Part shown: piece after piece, positions 47,269-58,371 of the stretch
How the letters are laid out: every line of letters begins with the position of its first letter
Numbering within the stretch: the first letter of the stretch is position 1
Source: Zygnema cylindricum
Taxonomy: Eukaryota > Streptophyta > Zygnematophyceae > Zygnematales > Zygnemataceae
Direction of reading: 5' to 3'
DNA length: 64,000 nt
NCBI GenBank assembly: GCA_037447655.1
Contig: JBBHKE010002367.1
Location: 77,386 to 141,385 of the forward strand
Notes under the pieces: model-generated
Told to the model about the DNA's origin: nothing
The model's database searches: none
Seen by the model: the letters and a program-made list of their open reading frames with translations, nothing else
Position numbers and translations under genes: made by a program

Positions 47269-49892
47269 CTAGAGTTTGGGTATTGTCCGATTGAAGTGAG
47301 GAAGAGAATGTGGATTTCCTGGTTTAGTGCTGTAAATTGTGTAAAGTGCAGGAAACATTTGCTTAGTTATTCTGCAAGTGAATGTACATACAGTAGAAAG
47401 TGAAGACATAGAGTGCTGCAAAATGTGGGGATTGTAAAAAGCAAACGGTTAGGGAAGTTTTAAAAAGTACATGCGTACTTGATGATAAGTGATAAATGCA
47501 GATTGATGTTAAAAAGTGGAGCACCTCCAGTGAAACGAAGTCTGTTTGGTCTTCAAATTAGTAAAGTTAATGCTATTGCCATTCTCTGTTGCCCTTGTGC
47601 TATACTTAATTAGTGATGCGTGTAAAACTTGCCAGTGCCAAAAATAATGATGTGTGCTTTGCTGTAAAGGGAACAGCAAAACCGTACTTAGCTGCATTCC
47701 TGTACTTTGTACTTTGTCATAGCACGATATTCGATAAGCCCGTGATTTTCCAGCAAAGAGAATGCTAAAACAGTCGATAATAGATTCCCCTTTCACTTTG
47801 AGAACTCATTATGGTCATTTGAGGATCATAGGCGGATGGTCATATTAAGTGTTGAACTATGTCATGCATCGATGTTATACAAAAAATATAAGAGTGGGTT
47901 ATTAATTCTAACTCAGTTTGGAATGGCGCGGCTGTTTTTAAACTGTTATTTATTAGGGGTAAAGGAGAAGCAATTAGTATTATTAACGCTATTTGTGTAT
48001 AGCGGACAAAAAAAAACGACGAATTAGTGTTATTACGTTATTAGTGATTCACTAAAAAACACTGGAGAAGAAAAGTGTGGACGGATGCGTCGTAAAATGC
48101 TTTCCACAGTGGGTTTTTTTTTGCAATCTTTTGTGGAGGTTTTTCCTTGGGCAAAGGTAAACAGTGTTGTCATTACCTGGTTAAACAGAATAAAAGTCCA
48201 AGCGGTTACACACCGTTTAAATCATCGTTTGGACATTTTATTTTTTGAGAATTTCAACGATACAGTTTGAACGGTGAGTACAAAAGTACAGGTATGCAAG
48301 TTTACTCGGTAAATCAATCAAATGTGAACCATTGTTGCAATGAAACTTTAAAATCTACGCAAGTGGGTTTTTTAACAAAATGAATGCTACCTTCCATCGT
48401 ATGAAATTGAGAATCCACGGAAATGTTGAATTTCAAGTGTAATTGATTTATAAAATTCAATATGTCAATAATTTTTGAATGGCGGGCATCAAATTTCAAA
48501 GGAATTACCATCAGGTCTGAAATTTATTGTTGAATTCCATGTTGAATAGGAGAAGTGAGGACATTTTTATCGAGGCTTATTGAGTTTCAATGATTCACAG
48601 TCTTAAGTGTAAATCTACAGGGAAACGAAAAGCGTCAGTGTCATTAATTGTGCACATTTTATCTTGAGTTTCTCAGAAGTTTTTGAAGGTCATCAATAGT
48701 TTAAATAATAAACAAAAAAAAAAGGCTGACTTTATTAAAATGCGCGATGGTAAACCATCTGAGTCCATGGGAACAAAAGGAAGTAGCACGGCAAAAACTA
48801 AATAACAAACAACAACTATGGAGGCTTGGAGGGTACCATTTAATCCGGACACTGGTTCAAAGTCAGTTCAAAAATTTGATGGTAGCCTATCTTAAACTTT
48901 CAACTATTCAAATTACTTCAGATACTCTATTGCGTTAAGAAAAAGAGGATTGTAAGAGGATGGTTTTTGCGTTAATAATTCTATCGATATGACGTAGACG
49001 ATTTTGAACCGCATTAAGTACTAGCGTTAAGAAAAGAATAACTAGTGTTATTAATTCTATTTTCTGTGTAGAGGGCAAAGAATACCGGGACGGAAATAGT
49101 GTAATTAAAGGTTGATAGCTGTTCACAGTGTTACATCTGTGGTCGGACAAAATGCCGATATGTAAAACTGTCGGCTGGCCAGGCTACCGATATTATCTAT
49201 TCTTTGATGGACAATAATTTGCCTCCGACCAATTAATTTAGCGATGAAATATGTAGGTCTTAGATAATCCAGTAATAGTATATAGTGCAATAATTTTTCT
49301 CATCTCAAATTTTAAACGCCGTAACATTGTACAGTTTTTGAATTTGAACAATTCAATATATAGTTCTAATGATTTATCCCAATCAGACAACGTATATGGA
49401 TGAGCAACATGGCTCTAGAAATAAATGTGGAACAAATATACGATGGGTAGCATTGTACGACCTTTCTTATTCGTACGTACAGCATTCACTTCGTACAAGA
49501 TTTGTGCAGCTTACAAATTGTGAAAAGTTGAACGGTTCCATGTGTTTGTTAAACATTTATAATTTCTCGTTTACATTGTCACGGTCGTTGGGAAGTTTCG
49601 AAAAGTAAGGTGCAGACTCGGCCACGCCCGCAAATTCGTAGAGATTCGCGAAAATTTCCCGCATTTTTTGGGTTTCATCCTTTTTTAGAGTACGGTGAGT
49701 AATTGTTATTGTAACATCGTACGTGTTCGAAACCAGAGTTCGTATACCGTTCGTACACTCTGCTGTACGAATAGGGGAGCCTTCCATTTCCGCAATATGT
49801 TAACGGACACGCGAGCACGTTTCCTCCAAAACAAAATGTGCCACCAATAGAATTTTCTTCTCCATCTAAGTCAATAGTTCGTACTGTAAAAG
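47269..49892. other. Intergenic region downstream of the TTC33-like gene
   Basis: No supported exons. Copies of a dispersed repeat with a core like CGGAATTAGTGTTATTAAC occur at about 47990-48045 and 49060-49115, with AGAGGGCAAA or AGCGGACAAA before the core. They are probably remnants of one small transposon family. Short frames in the region have no family match. Confidence 0.45.
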
Positions 49893-49894
49893 TA

Positions 49895-49990
49895 CACCGC
49901 GAATCGTAATTAGATTAATGAAAAAATTAGAGTAAAAAAACCAAAAAAAACAATTAGAGTAATTGACGCTAATTTATGTGATAGAGCTTT
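49895..49990. repeat. Left end of a TA-flanked element beside the hAT transposase
   Basis: CACCGCGAATCGTAATTAG follows a TA at 49893-49894. It is preceded by ATAGTTCGTACTGTAAA. Nearly the same junction, including this lead sequence, recurs at 53161-53204. No right end was found close by. Confidence 0.5.
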
Positions 49991-50373
49991 TTCAACTATG
50001 AAGTTTACTCTAATTTATTTAGTTATTCTATATTGGGTTATGTCGGCGATAATTATACAAAAAAAAATTGATGCACGTATCCGTACTTTCTGTTCAGTAA
50101 ACCGAACAGAATGTACATGGATTGTACGGGAAAATAATGTGACGTCTACAAATATTTATCAAAAGAGACGTTGCGGCGTCACACTATTTGAGCATCGTGA
50201 GTTCAAATTTTGTACGGGCGTCTTCTTCAAATTTCGAAAAGAAGCCGCCATTATTACTTGACAGCTGAACGCGAAAAATCATAGAAGACGCCATTACCGT
50301 CGCCACGGCAGTAGTTAGTAAACTGTCGTTGAAGCCGTTGACGAATAAGTCACGAACCTCCAAAAAAGCGGCC

Positions 50374-52336
50374 ATGGCCAGAGTTCGAGGAGAGGAGTGG
50401 GACCACGTGAAGCCTCTAGGCGGTGGGATCCTAGTAGCCAATAGATTATGTGTTTGTATTTATTGTAATTTCGAATTTATCGCCCAAGCAACTAGGATCA
50501 GAAATCATCTCACTGGAGATGTCAAGTGTGGAGGGATTAGAGCTTGCACATTGTGTCCAGCCGAGGTGAAGGAGGAGTTTATCGCAGGTGACAACGAAAA
50601 ATTGTCTAATTTCTCTAAAAAACGTGTACTCAGTATCCTTGATGAACTCACGTGCAGTTTTCCACTAACTCCAAGGACCAAAGCAACAGTTGTTCAGACG
50701 AAAATACAAAGTGCATTCAGCATGCAAAACAAGAAGGAGGTAGATTTAGCTTGGGCCACGGCTTTTTATGCCAATGGATTGCCGTTCACGATGACCCCTA
50801 TTTCAAGGTTGTGGTGAAGAAGACTGGTGATGTAGGTGTGAATTACAAGTTACCAATCCGTAGTGCAATGAGAAATCGTCTCCTATTGGAGACCAAGGCG
50901 AATGTGATGAAGAATTTGTCAAGTTATGTGAAAACCATTGAAGTCACCGGTTCCACAATCACATCAGACGGGTGGACAGCAGTAGATGCCAGTCCTTTGC
51001 TAAATATTTTAGCTGTCACCCCGAAAGGTGACATGTTGTTCTTGACGGCAGAGGACACTGGTGGACAAACGAAGGACGTCGACTACATTTGTGCGGTGTT
51101 GGAAAAGGGAATACTTGCGGTAGGGGTGGAGAATGTGGTGCATATTGTTACCGATTCTGCCCCAGTGAACAAGGTTGCAGCTTCGTTGCTCATGGCAAAG
51201 CACCCTTCTATCACGGTGGACGCCATGCGCTGCACATGTACTAGACTTGATGTTGGAAGATTGGAGTAGGTTGACCTTAATCTCCAAACCTGTCCGAGAG
51301 GCAAAAGAAATTTTGAGATTCATCACTAATCATAGTTTGAGTGTAGCCATGTTTAATAAAATTTCAAAACTTCGTTTTCTGAAACCTGGAGAGACTAGGT
51401 TTGCTACAAATTTTAATATGCTCCAGAGGATGGTAGATGTGAAAGAGAGTTTGGAGCAATTCATATTCGATGACAAATTCAAGGAATGGGTGGGCAAGCC
51501 AATGTACAAGATGGAGGGGCTAAAATTAGGTACTACATTCTAAGCACAAAGTTTTCGGTTAGAGTGACAGAGGTCGTGTCAATTTCGGAACCTGTGTGCG
51601 GTTGATGAGGGAATGCGATAGAGGTGGCCCGAATGTGGGGAAGGTTTATCACGGTTTTTATGCCATTGGACAGATTTTGGATAATTTAGCTTACGCAGGA
51701 GGAGATAATATTCACGATGGCATGCAGATTTTGGAAGAGATGAAGGCATCATGGTTAGCGAGGTGGAAGATGGCGCATAGCCCCATGTATGCGGCTGGCT
51801 TTGTACTCGATCCGGAGTATCAAAGTCATGCATATGGGCAGCGTGCCAACGCGACTGTTATGGAAGGTTTTCAGACAATGTTGGAGAGGATGCTTCCAAA
51901 TATGGAGGAGCAACAAGTTGCCCGCATAGAGTTGTCAAAATATAGAGAGTTTGAGGGAGTTTTTGGTAGGGAATTGACAATATCTTGTGCAAAGTTGATG
52001 CCAGCATGGAAGTGGTGGCAAGAGTTTGAGTGTGCCACCCCTATTTTGCAGAAGGTAGCAGTTAAAATACTTGCACAGTGCTCAGCTGCCAGCTCCTGTG
52101 AGCGGAATTGGTCGACATATGTCCATATTCACTAAAAGAAAAGAAATAGGTTAACGGCTAAAGGGGCTAATGATCTAGTATGGGTCTTCACTAATCTCAG
52201 ACTTTTAAAGAAGGCTAGGGATGTCAGCTATGAAGAAAAGCTGATAGAATGGGAAGAAGAGGAAGGGGAGGTTAGGGAAGACGATTCAGATGAAGACATG
52301 ATGGCATTGGATATAGGGGAAGAAGATTTAGAGTAA
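50374..52336 (+). pseudogene. Decayed hAT transposase (BED finger, DUF659, dimerisation region)
   Basis: The frame starts at ATG 50374 (MARVRGEEWDHVKPL) with a BED-type finger (CIYC, then RNHLTGDVKC). A DUF659-like core follows (VTGSTITSDGWTAVDASPLL, then VHIVTDSAPVNK). The end has the hAT dimerisation signature (SAASSCERNW) and an acidic tail. The frame is broken at least four times: a shift near 50797, a second near 51230, a third near 51540, and a TAA stop at 52132-52134 behind the dimerisation motif. No intron boundaries explain these breaks, so the enzyme cannot be made as it stands. Clear terminal repeats were not identified. A subterminal motif (GTACTTTCTGTTC, then GTAAAC and GAACA, near 50085) resembles one in the 886-bp element at 10.4 kb, which suggests related families. 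Confidence 0.88.
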
Positions 52337-52873
52337 AAATAGTTAAAGGACATAAATGTATTTTTTTTTGCTCTAATGTGATTGTTTTTGTTTTTTTTAT
52401 CAATGTGTTACGTCGTGCAATGTTGAATGATGAGAAATGGAATCTGCATATGGCCTGAACTTTGTTTTTTTGAAGTTGCATGCTCTTAGAGAGGTAGATA
52501 AAGAAGGCCATGGCTGCCTGTCTGTGAAGGACAGGCAATTTTATTATAATAAAAATACAATTCAAAGGAATTAAACCTGTGCCTGTATACGTCATTTAGT
52601 ACACACCGGTAAAGTCGTCCTTAACCAGTTGATGTAGATGTTTCGATACATATGCAGAGTGTGATAATAATTTAATTAAATAATGTTTTTCACCGTTCAT
52701 TTAACGGAAAGCGTACAAACTGCGGTACATGTTCAATTCAATTTTTTAAAAATGTACGGATTTGTACAGAAAAAAATTCATTAATGTTTTTTTCAAATCG
52801 ACCTCTCCAATTTCTACGTATTGTACGCGCGTTCGAAACGTTCGTAAAATACGTTATGAACAACTATGATTCC

Positions 52874-53148
52874 ATAGTTCAAAAGTAGGTGAAAGTAGGC
52901 CCATACAATATGCCCTATTGTATGCAAAACATACAATATGACCTTAAGACCCATATTGTATTCGGACCTATTCGGACCAATTAAAACATTCGGACCAAAA
53001 ATTATTATTTACACCGTCAGATTAGGACGATCGGAAGGTCGCTGATCAAAGTAGCGATCAAAGAAGATTACATGAAAAGCCCAAAACACAACTTACTATA
53101 AAGGCGCCGACCAAAGGCCTACCATAAAAACGCCTACTTTTGAACTAT
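52874..53148. mobile_element. Small element with perfect 16-bp terminal inverted repeats
   Basis: ATAGTTCAAAAGTAGG opens at 52874 and its exact reverse complement closes at 53148. Inside are further repeats around ATACAATATG. The element is 275 bp and has no coding sequence. Target duplications are unclear: GATTCC lies before it and GATCTA after it. It lies downstream of the decayed transposase. Confidence 0.6.
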
Positions 53149-53184
53149 GATCTATTCGATAGTTCGTACTGTAAACGTACAGTA

Positions 53185-53260
53185 CACCGTCAATCGCTAT
53201 TGGAGTAAAGGAATAAGGGTGGCGTTCCATCAGACGAAAAGTGAGGTTGTTTACTGAAAT
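53185..53260. repeat. Left end of a TA-flanked element, second copy
   Basis: CACCGTCAATCGCTATTGG follows TA at 53183-53184 and the lead ATAGTTCGTACTGTAAACGTAC. It pairs with the similar junction at 49874-49914 as a direct repeat bracketing the hAT region. A matching right end is not evident. Confidence 0.45.
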
Positions 53261-53408
53261 CCGGACTTATTCGTACTATGCCGTACCTCTTATTTTGTTT
53301 CTATTCACGAATAACATTACAGAGAATCTTGCCGATATTCTCCAAAGGTCTGGGAGGTAACAATGACCGTTGGATTTTTTTTCGCGAAGCATTCGCTTCG
53401 AAAGTTTC

Positions 53409-53451
53409 TGTAAATGGTGATGTACCTCGAGGAGGTACATCACCATTTACA
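53409..53451. repeat. Perfect inverted repeat, 20-bp arms with 3-bp centre
   Basis: The arm TGTAAATGGTGATGTACCTC (53409-53428) is followed by GAG and then its exact reverse complement (53432-53451). It could form a stable hairpin or cruciform. It is not part of any element end that I recognise. Confidence 0.9.
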
Positions 53452-54526
53452 TAAAAAATTGAGCCGCGACACGTTGGATAATGAATGCACGTGTCACGAC
53501 TGTAAACCAATGGAAATCGAAAAATTTCGCACATGATATATGCGTTCAAAAATTCAACGGAAATCACGAAAGTGATCTCGTAACGAGCTTTCGTCGCGCT
53601 ATTTTTGTTACCGGCCATTCGTCACACTATTTGTGGAAGCGCTCATTCGTCACGTGAAAAAGCAGAAACCCTAAAAATAATGAGCTGGCATGTGACAAGC
53701 GTTTGCAAAGAGTACAAAATGTGTGGTACGATGCCCTGGTCCGCACTACATGGTATGTAAATGACGATTTCGAGTTGAAGTTGGTCGGTGTAAAAAATAT
53801 TTGACGATTTTCAATAAACGATCTTATCTTACGTGGTACCACTCATTTTGGAGCACGTTGATTACAGACTGCGCGAGGGAACAGCGTTCAAAGTGTAGCA
53901 TTCTGTAATGTTGTAATTCTGTAATCCTTTAATGTGTAGCATTGTAACAGAATTTCCTGATGGAAAGCCACCCTAAATAGCGTAAACAAAAATTAGTGTT
54001 ATTAACACTAATCGGGAATTTTATTTTTTTGAAAAAAAATATATATACTAATTAATCCCTAACTGTAATTTGGGTTGTCCTGAATAATAAATACCCGCCC
54101 TTTCAATGTCTACAGTAATCTGTGTAGCCGTACAAAATCTGACAATTCGTACGCCGTCGCGCTGTTCACACGGTCGACGTACGAACATATGAGAACGTGA
54201 TTTTTTTCGACGAGTTTGCGTCTCTTTCTTCCGGTGCGCATTCACATGTGTGCGCAATAATGTTAAGTGTCTTTTTATGCTTTTGTAATTCAAAAAGTAC
54301 CATCTCGTACGGATAGCCCTTGTCCGTACGTCACACTATTTCCATCGCAGTGTACTTTCCTTATTAACGCTAATTGAAAAAAAAACCTAATTAGAATAAT
54401 GGAAAAAATAAAATTATGGATTGTATTTCGGGTTTTTTTTTTTGAAAAAAGGGCACCGCCCATATTGGCATTCGTTGAAAAATTAGAGCACAACTTTTTT
54501 TTCAAAATTTTTATAAGTCAAAACTA
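53452..54526. other. Transposon-derived AT-rich stretch without genes
   Basis: Motifs such as ATTAGTGTTATTAACACTAAT near 53992 and ACGCTAATTG near 54366 belong to the interiors of the TA-flanked family. No complete element could be bounded here and no exon is supported. Confidence 0.45.
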
Positions 54527-54742
54527 CACCGCCAATCGTTATTAGCGTTGTGTACGCTAATTCCGTCCCGCTTTTTTTTTTTTTATTCTCAAATAGAATT
54601 ATCCACACTATTTAAAAAAAACCCTAATTCCTAATTATAATAGACGATTTCTTCGAAAATTTCCAAATTCCCAATTAGCGTAAACAACGCTAATTATTCG
54701 TATACGCTAAAAAAACTTACACGCTAATAACGATTGGCGGTG
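54527..54742. mobile_element. TA-flanked MITE F (216 bp), best-preserved ends
   Basis: TA flanks it at 54525-54526 and 54743-54744. The left end CACCGCCAATCGTTATTAGCG is an exact reverse complement of the right end CGCTAATAACGATTGGCGGTG, so the terminal inverted repeat is at least 21 bp. The interior has AT-rich spacers and two more CGCTAATT motifs. It lies about 150 bp upstream of the PSMG2 start codon and may form part of its promoter region. Confidence 0.9.
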
Positions 54743-54895
54743 TACTGTATTCTGTCTTTTTAAGTTTGGTATTTTATGAGTTGAATGTCGCAGTTCCCAC
54801 TCACTTTTTCACAATTAAACTGCCCTTCTCCCCTTCGCTGTTCCTTCGCTACCTTCTTTTAAAAAAACCTAAAAACAGACAGGGGTTGGGCGGCC

Positions 54896-57684
54896 ATGGA
54901 GTACTTTCCTTTGCATCCGGACGACGACCAACGCGACAGTCTTCATGGTTCCACTCTAATTGTTGTGCGTTGGTTTCCCTCTCCCTCTCACTCGTTTCCT
55001 TATTGCTCGTACTTTATCCTCTCTCCACCTTCAGGTTCCCTACTTTTTGAGTTATCATTCCCCTCACCTCAATTTTACCACAGTGGACTCCACACTAATT
55101 TTTATGCAACTTGTATGAACATGGATTTATTTCTTTCCCTTGTCACTGATTCAAAAAATTTACCACCCTGGAATCCACACTATTTACAACGTTAAGTGAC
55201 AAAAAGAATTCGAATTCCCGGGAAAAATTTCGGCTTGTAGAAAGCTATGCTAAAATCATAAAAGAACAAGAAACGCTCTACTAAAAAAAAAAAAAAAAAA
55301 CATGAAACTGAGATAAAGTGGAAAAATGACCACACTAAATTTGATCAGAACGGGGCTACCTGGTGTCTTTGCCGGGAGGGGTGTTTGGGGGGGGAGAGGG
55401 AGAGATGAGGTCCTGACAGCCAGCTGTCGCCATAGGCAATGTGGGGCAACTGGCGATTGACCTGTTGGTGGAGACTGTGAGGTTCACACGTGTGGGCTTT
55501 TTGGAGGAGCCGCATGTGCTACCATGTGTCGGTAATGATCCGTTTGGGGAAACGGAAAATGGCGAACTGACGACGGCCATGGAAGGTCCGTTTCTAGAAT
55601 TTCTGTTCCGGTTTGATTGGTGTTATGGTTTCAATTTTAGTTTCCGGTTTCAGCACGAATTTCAAAAAAAGCTCAAATAAAAACGTAATTTGTGGTTTGC
55701 GTAAATTGTCGATTTTGTAGTTTCTTACTATTTTTTAGTTTAGTTTTCAGTCTTTAGGGCATGAAGGTTTGGAAGTTCGAGCAATCTGGATTGGCAACTG
55801 GTCAAATTATTACTCCCAGGTTGTCAAAGAATGTGAAGGTTTTGGGGGATTCCATTCCATTTTCCTTTTTACCAGCACTCACTCTCCCTCCCTCTCCCTC
55901 TCCCTCTCCCTCTTCCTCTCCCTCTGTGTCTCTTTCTCTCTCCCTCCCTCTTTTCTCATTTTCCTTGTGACAGTTGTTATGCAGTTTTTTACGACGCCGA
56001 CCATAAGTTGACGATAGTCCAACAAAGAGCCCCCATTATCCAGGTATGGGGCATAAATGCGGTATATCATTTTTCTATTCTTATTTTCTTTTCACTAGTT
56101 TAATTTTTAAACATGACTCGTAATGTTGGTAGTTCAGTTTTTTGCAACAGAAAAGTCAAATCCTGACAGAAAGGACAAAACGGCAACAGAACTGACAATT
56201 GAACTGAAAAGGCAAATTACAACAAACAGGATAGATTGCAACAAAAAGGACAATTTTTATTCATAACAAGTACAAAATGTATAATAAATCTAGAAATAAA
56301 ATCGGTTTGAGTGAAAACACAGTCAACAGTGGAAACATTTCCTCTTCCTCCTCTCCATCTCTTCACTCTTTCTCACTCCTTCCTTCCCTTTCCCTCGCTC
56401 TCTCACCCCCTCTCTCTCCCTCTTGTTCTCCCTCCTGATCTTGGAAGTGATACATTGCTGTTGGAGCATGCAGGGGAAATTGGAAAATTTTGTTTCAAAT
56501 TTGGGAAAATGGGTACAAGAATTTGGGTTTTGCGAAGTACTGATTTTATCCGGCGCAGATTCCGGGAAAAGAAAACTTTCACAGATGGAAGGGTAAGATC
56601 TCTTTTTTTCTAATAATATTGATTTATTTTATTTTGTTTTACTTTTGTGCTTTTTTTTATGAGGACTTGCCCAAATTTAACAAAGCTGGAGTCTCATCTG
56701 AATCTGAAATGGCTTTTTTTTTTGTTAATTAGGGCTTTTCTTTTTATTTTTTTGTTTTTTTGTGCCTCTATTTTCCTGTTATATTTGGGGCGGTGGCCTT
56801 GGGTTCTATGTTCTGTTCCGTTCCAGTTTTTACTTATTATAAACTAATTCTACTCCCCGTTTTGGGAGAGTATTTCTCAAAAACAAAAATACAAAAAACA
56901 TTACAAGATCATGAGTTTATCTATATTTCTGTCTGAGTCCCAACAAGAGGATCCACTGTTCCTGTAATTGGTTGAAGATATGAGGAGGGAGAGGAGGGAT
57001 GGGAACGCAGAATGGAGCTTAGTCCTTGAGTTCACTACTGTAACAGCAGGGATTTAAAACGGAGGGAGGAGAAGATTATCCTCTCCATTGGATCTGAGGG
57101 AACCATCTTTGTAACTACAACATTGAGATTCTCCTCCTCTCCTCCCTCCCTCTCTCCCTCCTCCTCCCTCCTCCTCCACTACTTGATGATCCCGGCTGAC
57201 GCGAAGATTGTTCTGTCCTTTTGTGCTCTGTCCAGCTCTTTTACACTTATAGCATAAATCTTTCATAAATCTTTGTGTACTTTTAAAACCTACCCTTATA
57301 GTGTAAAACGCTTTTAGACTACCGCTCTACCTTTCCTTCTCCCTCTCCCTCCGTCTCTCCCCTTCTCTCCCTCCCTCTACTCTCTCTCCCTCCCTTACTC
57401 TCTTCCCCTTTCTCCCTCCCTTCATTTTATCCTTTTCCGCGCTTTTCTCCTTTACCGAATCCGGCCCCACACTAAATTTGCACTGTTTATATTTTGTCCT
57501 TTTGTCGTTTTCAGAGTCTCCAAATCCGCGTTTTGGCTTTAGTGCTGTTTTGCGGCGAGGGGGAGAATGTGGCGGAGGCTGTGGAGGTGGCAAATAGAGT
57601 GGACGACCTCATGCATGTGGCAGGTGGGGGGGAGGGAGAGGGAGAGGAAGAGAGGGAGAGGGAAACGGAGAGAGGAAACGGAGA

Positions 57685-57725
<41 letters not shown>

Positions 57726-58371
57726 AGGGAGAGGGTTTGGGGGAGAGAGGGGAGGGAAAAGAGAGAGGGAGATAGCAAATAAAGTTGATGACTTGATGCA
57801 TGTGACAGGTGCGGGAAGAGGGAGAGGGAGAGGGAAAGGAAGAGGGAGAGGAAGGGGGAGAGGGATACGGATAGGGATAGGGATAGGAATAGGGAGATAG
57901 TGGACGTTGCTTCTCTATCCTGTGAGCGTTTCTCTGTGAATGGCCGGTGTCGGTGTGCACTCAGGAGGGCTGAGGAAACCTCTTTCACTTTAAATTAAAT
58001 GGGGTTAAAGTTCTGTTTAATTGTATTTGCAACAACTATGGGATACAATGTTTCAAGAAAGTCCTTTTTTTCCCCTTTTTTTCTCCTTTTTTTTTCCTTT
58101 TTTTCTCTCTTTTTTCTCATCTCCTTTTTCTCCGACTTTTCCCCTTTTTTTTCTCATGTCTCTCCTTTTGTTTTTCCTCCTTTTCTGTTTTCTTTTCTTT
58201 TCTCCTTTGTTCTCCTACTTTTTTCTCCCATTTTTTTCCCTCTCTTTTCCTCCATTGTTCCCCTTTTTTTGTCCTTTTCCCGCAGCACGACGTGACGGGA
58301 TGCGATGGCGGATTCCTCCCTCTTGGGCGCATCTATTTGGACCCTCTCCGGACGTCTCCCTCTTTGGGTAG
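54896..58371 (+). CDS. PSMG2: Proteasome assembly chaperone 2
   Basis: Exons placed: 54896-54964, 55420-55585, 55985-56043, 56474-56592, 57515-57623 and 58286-58371 (TAG). One exon between 56592 and 57515 could not be placed, so the protein is about 200 residues plus that part. Family motifs are clear: GSTLIV then PAVAIGNVGQLAIDLL across the first junction, VLPCVGNDPFG, KLTIVQQRAPIIQ, GKLENFVSNLGKWVQEFGFC, EVLILSGADSGKRK, QIRVLALVLFCGEGENV, and the C-terminus RWRIPPSWAHLFG. PSMG2 pairs with PSMG1 and guides assembly of the 20S alpha ring in the cytosol or nucleus. The human protein has 264 residues. The start MEYFPLHPDDDQRDS is the first ATG. Nearly every intron carries a long pyrimidine tract close to its acceptor. 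The 57515 exon has a partial copy at 57775-57808. Confidence 0.87.
55878..55956 (+). repeat. CT microsatellite in PSMG2 intron 2
   Basis: CCCTCT units run close to the acceptor at 55984. Comparable tracts precede other PSMG2 acceptors: about 56340-56435 (acceptor 56473), 57330-57425 (acceptor 57514) and a T/C-rich stretch at 58065-58280 (acceptor 58285). Confidence 0.8.
57624..57900. repeat. GA-rich tract with a poly-G run and a partial exon copy
   Basis: Just behind the donor of the 57515 exon, GA-rich repeats surround a run of about 38 G (57687-57724). A second copy of the last 34 exon bases then follows at 57775-57808, with its own GTGCGG donor-like sequence and another GA tract. The unit is about 185 bp, so this looks like a tandem duplication. 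The G run could form a quadruplex, and its length may vary between individuals. Confidence 0.8.

Noticed and set aside
49998-50261. Extra N-terminal exon for the hAT transposase
   Set aside because: The frame lies in AT-rich transposon leader, has no domain, and no splice sites join it to the BED-finger frame.
55761-55852. Candidate PSMG2 exon (frame starting GHEGLEVRAIWIGNW)
   Set aside because: It has an AG before it, but family alignment needs exon 2 to join directly to the exon at 55985 in the same phase, and it has no good donor.
57045-57200. Candidate for the missing PSMG2 exon
   Set aside because: An open frame fits the phase after 56592, but its residues do not resemble the family and it runs into a CT tract.
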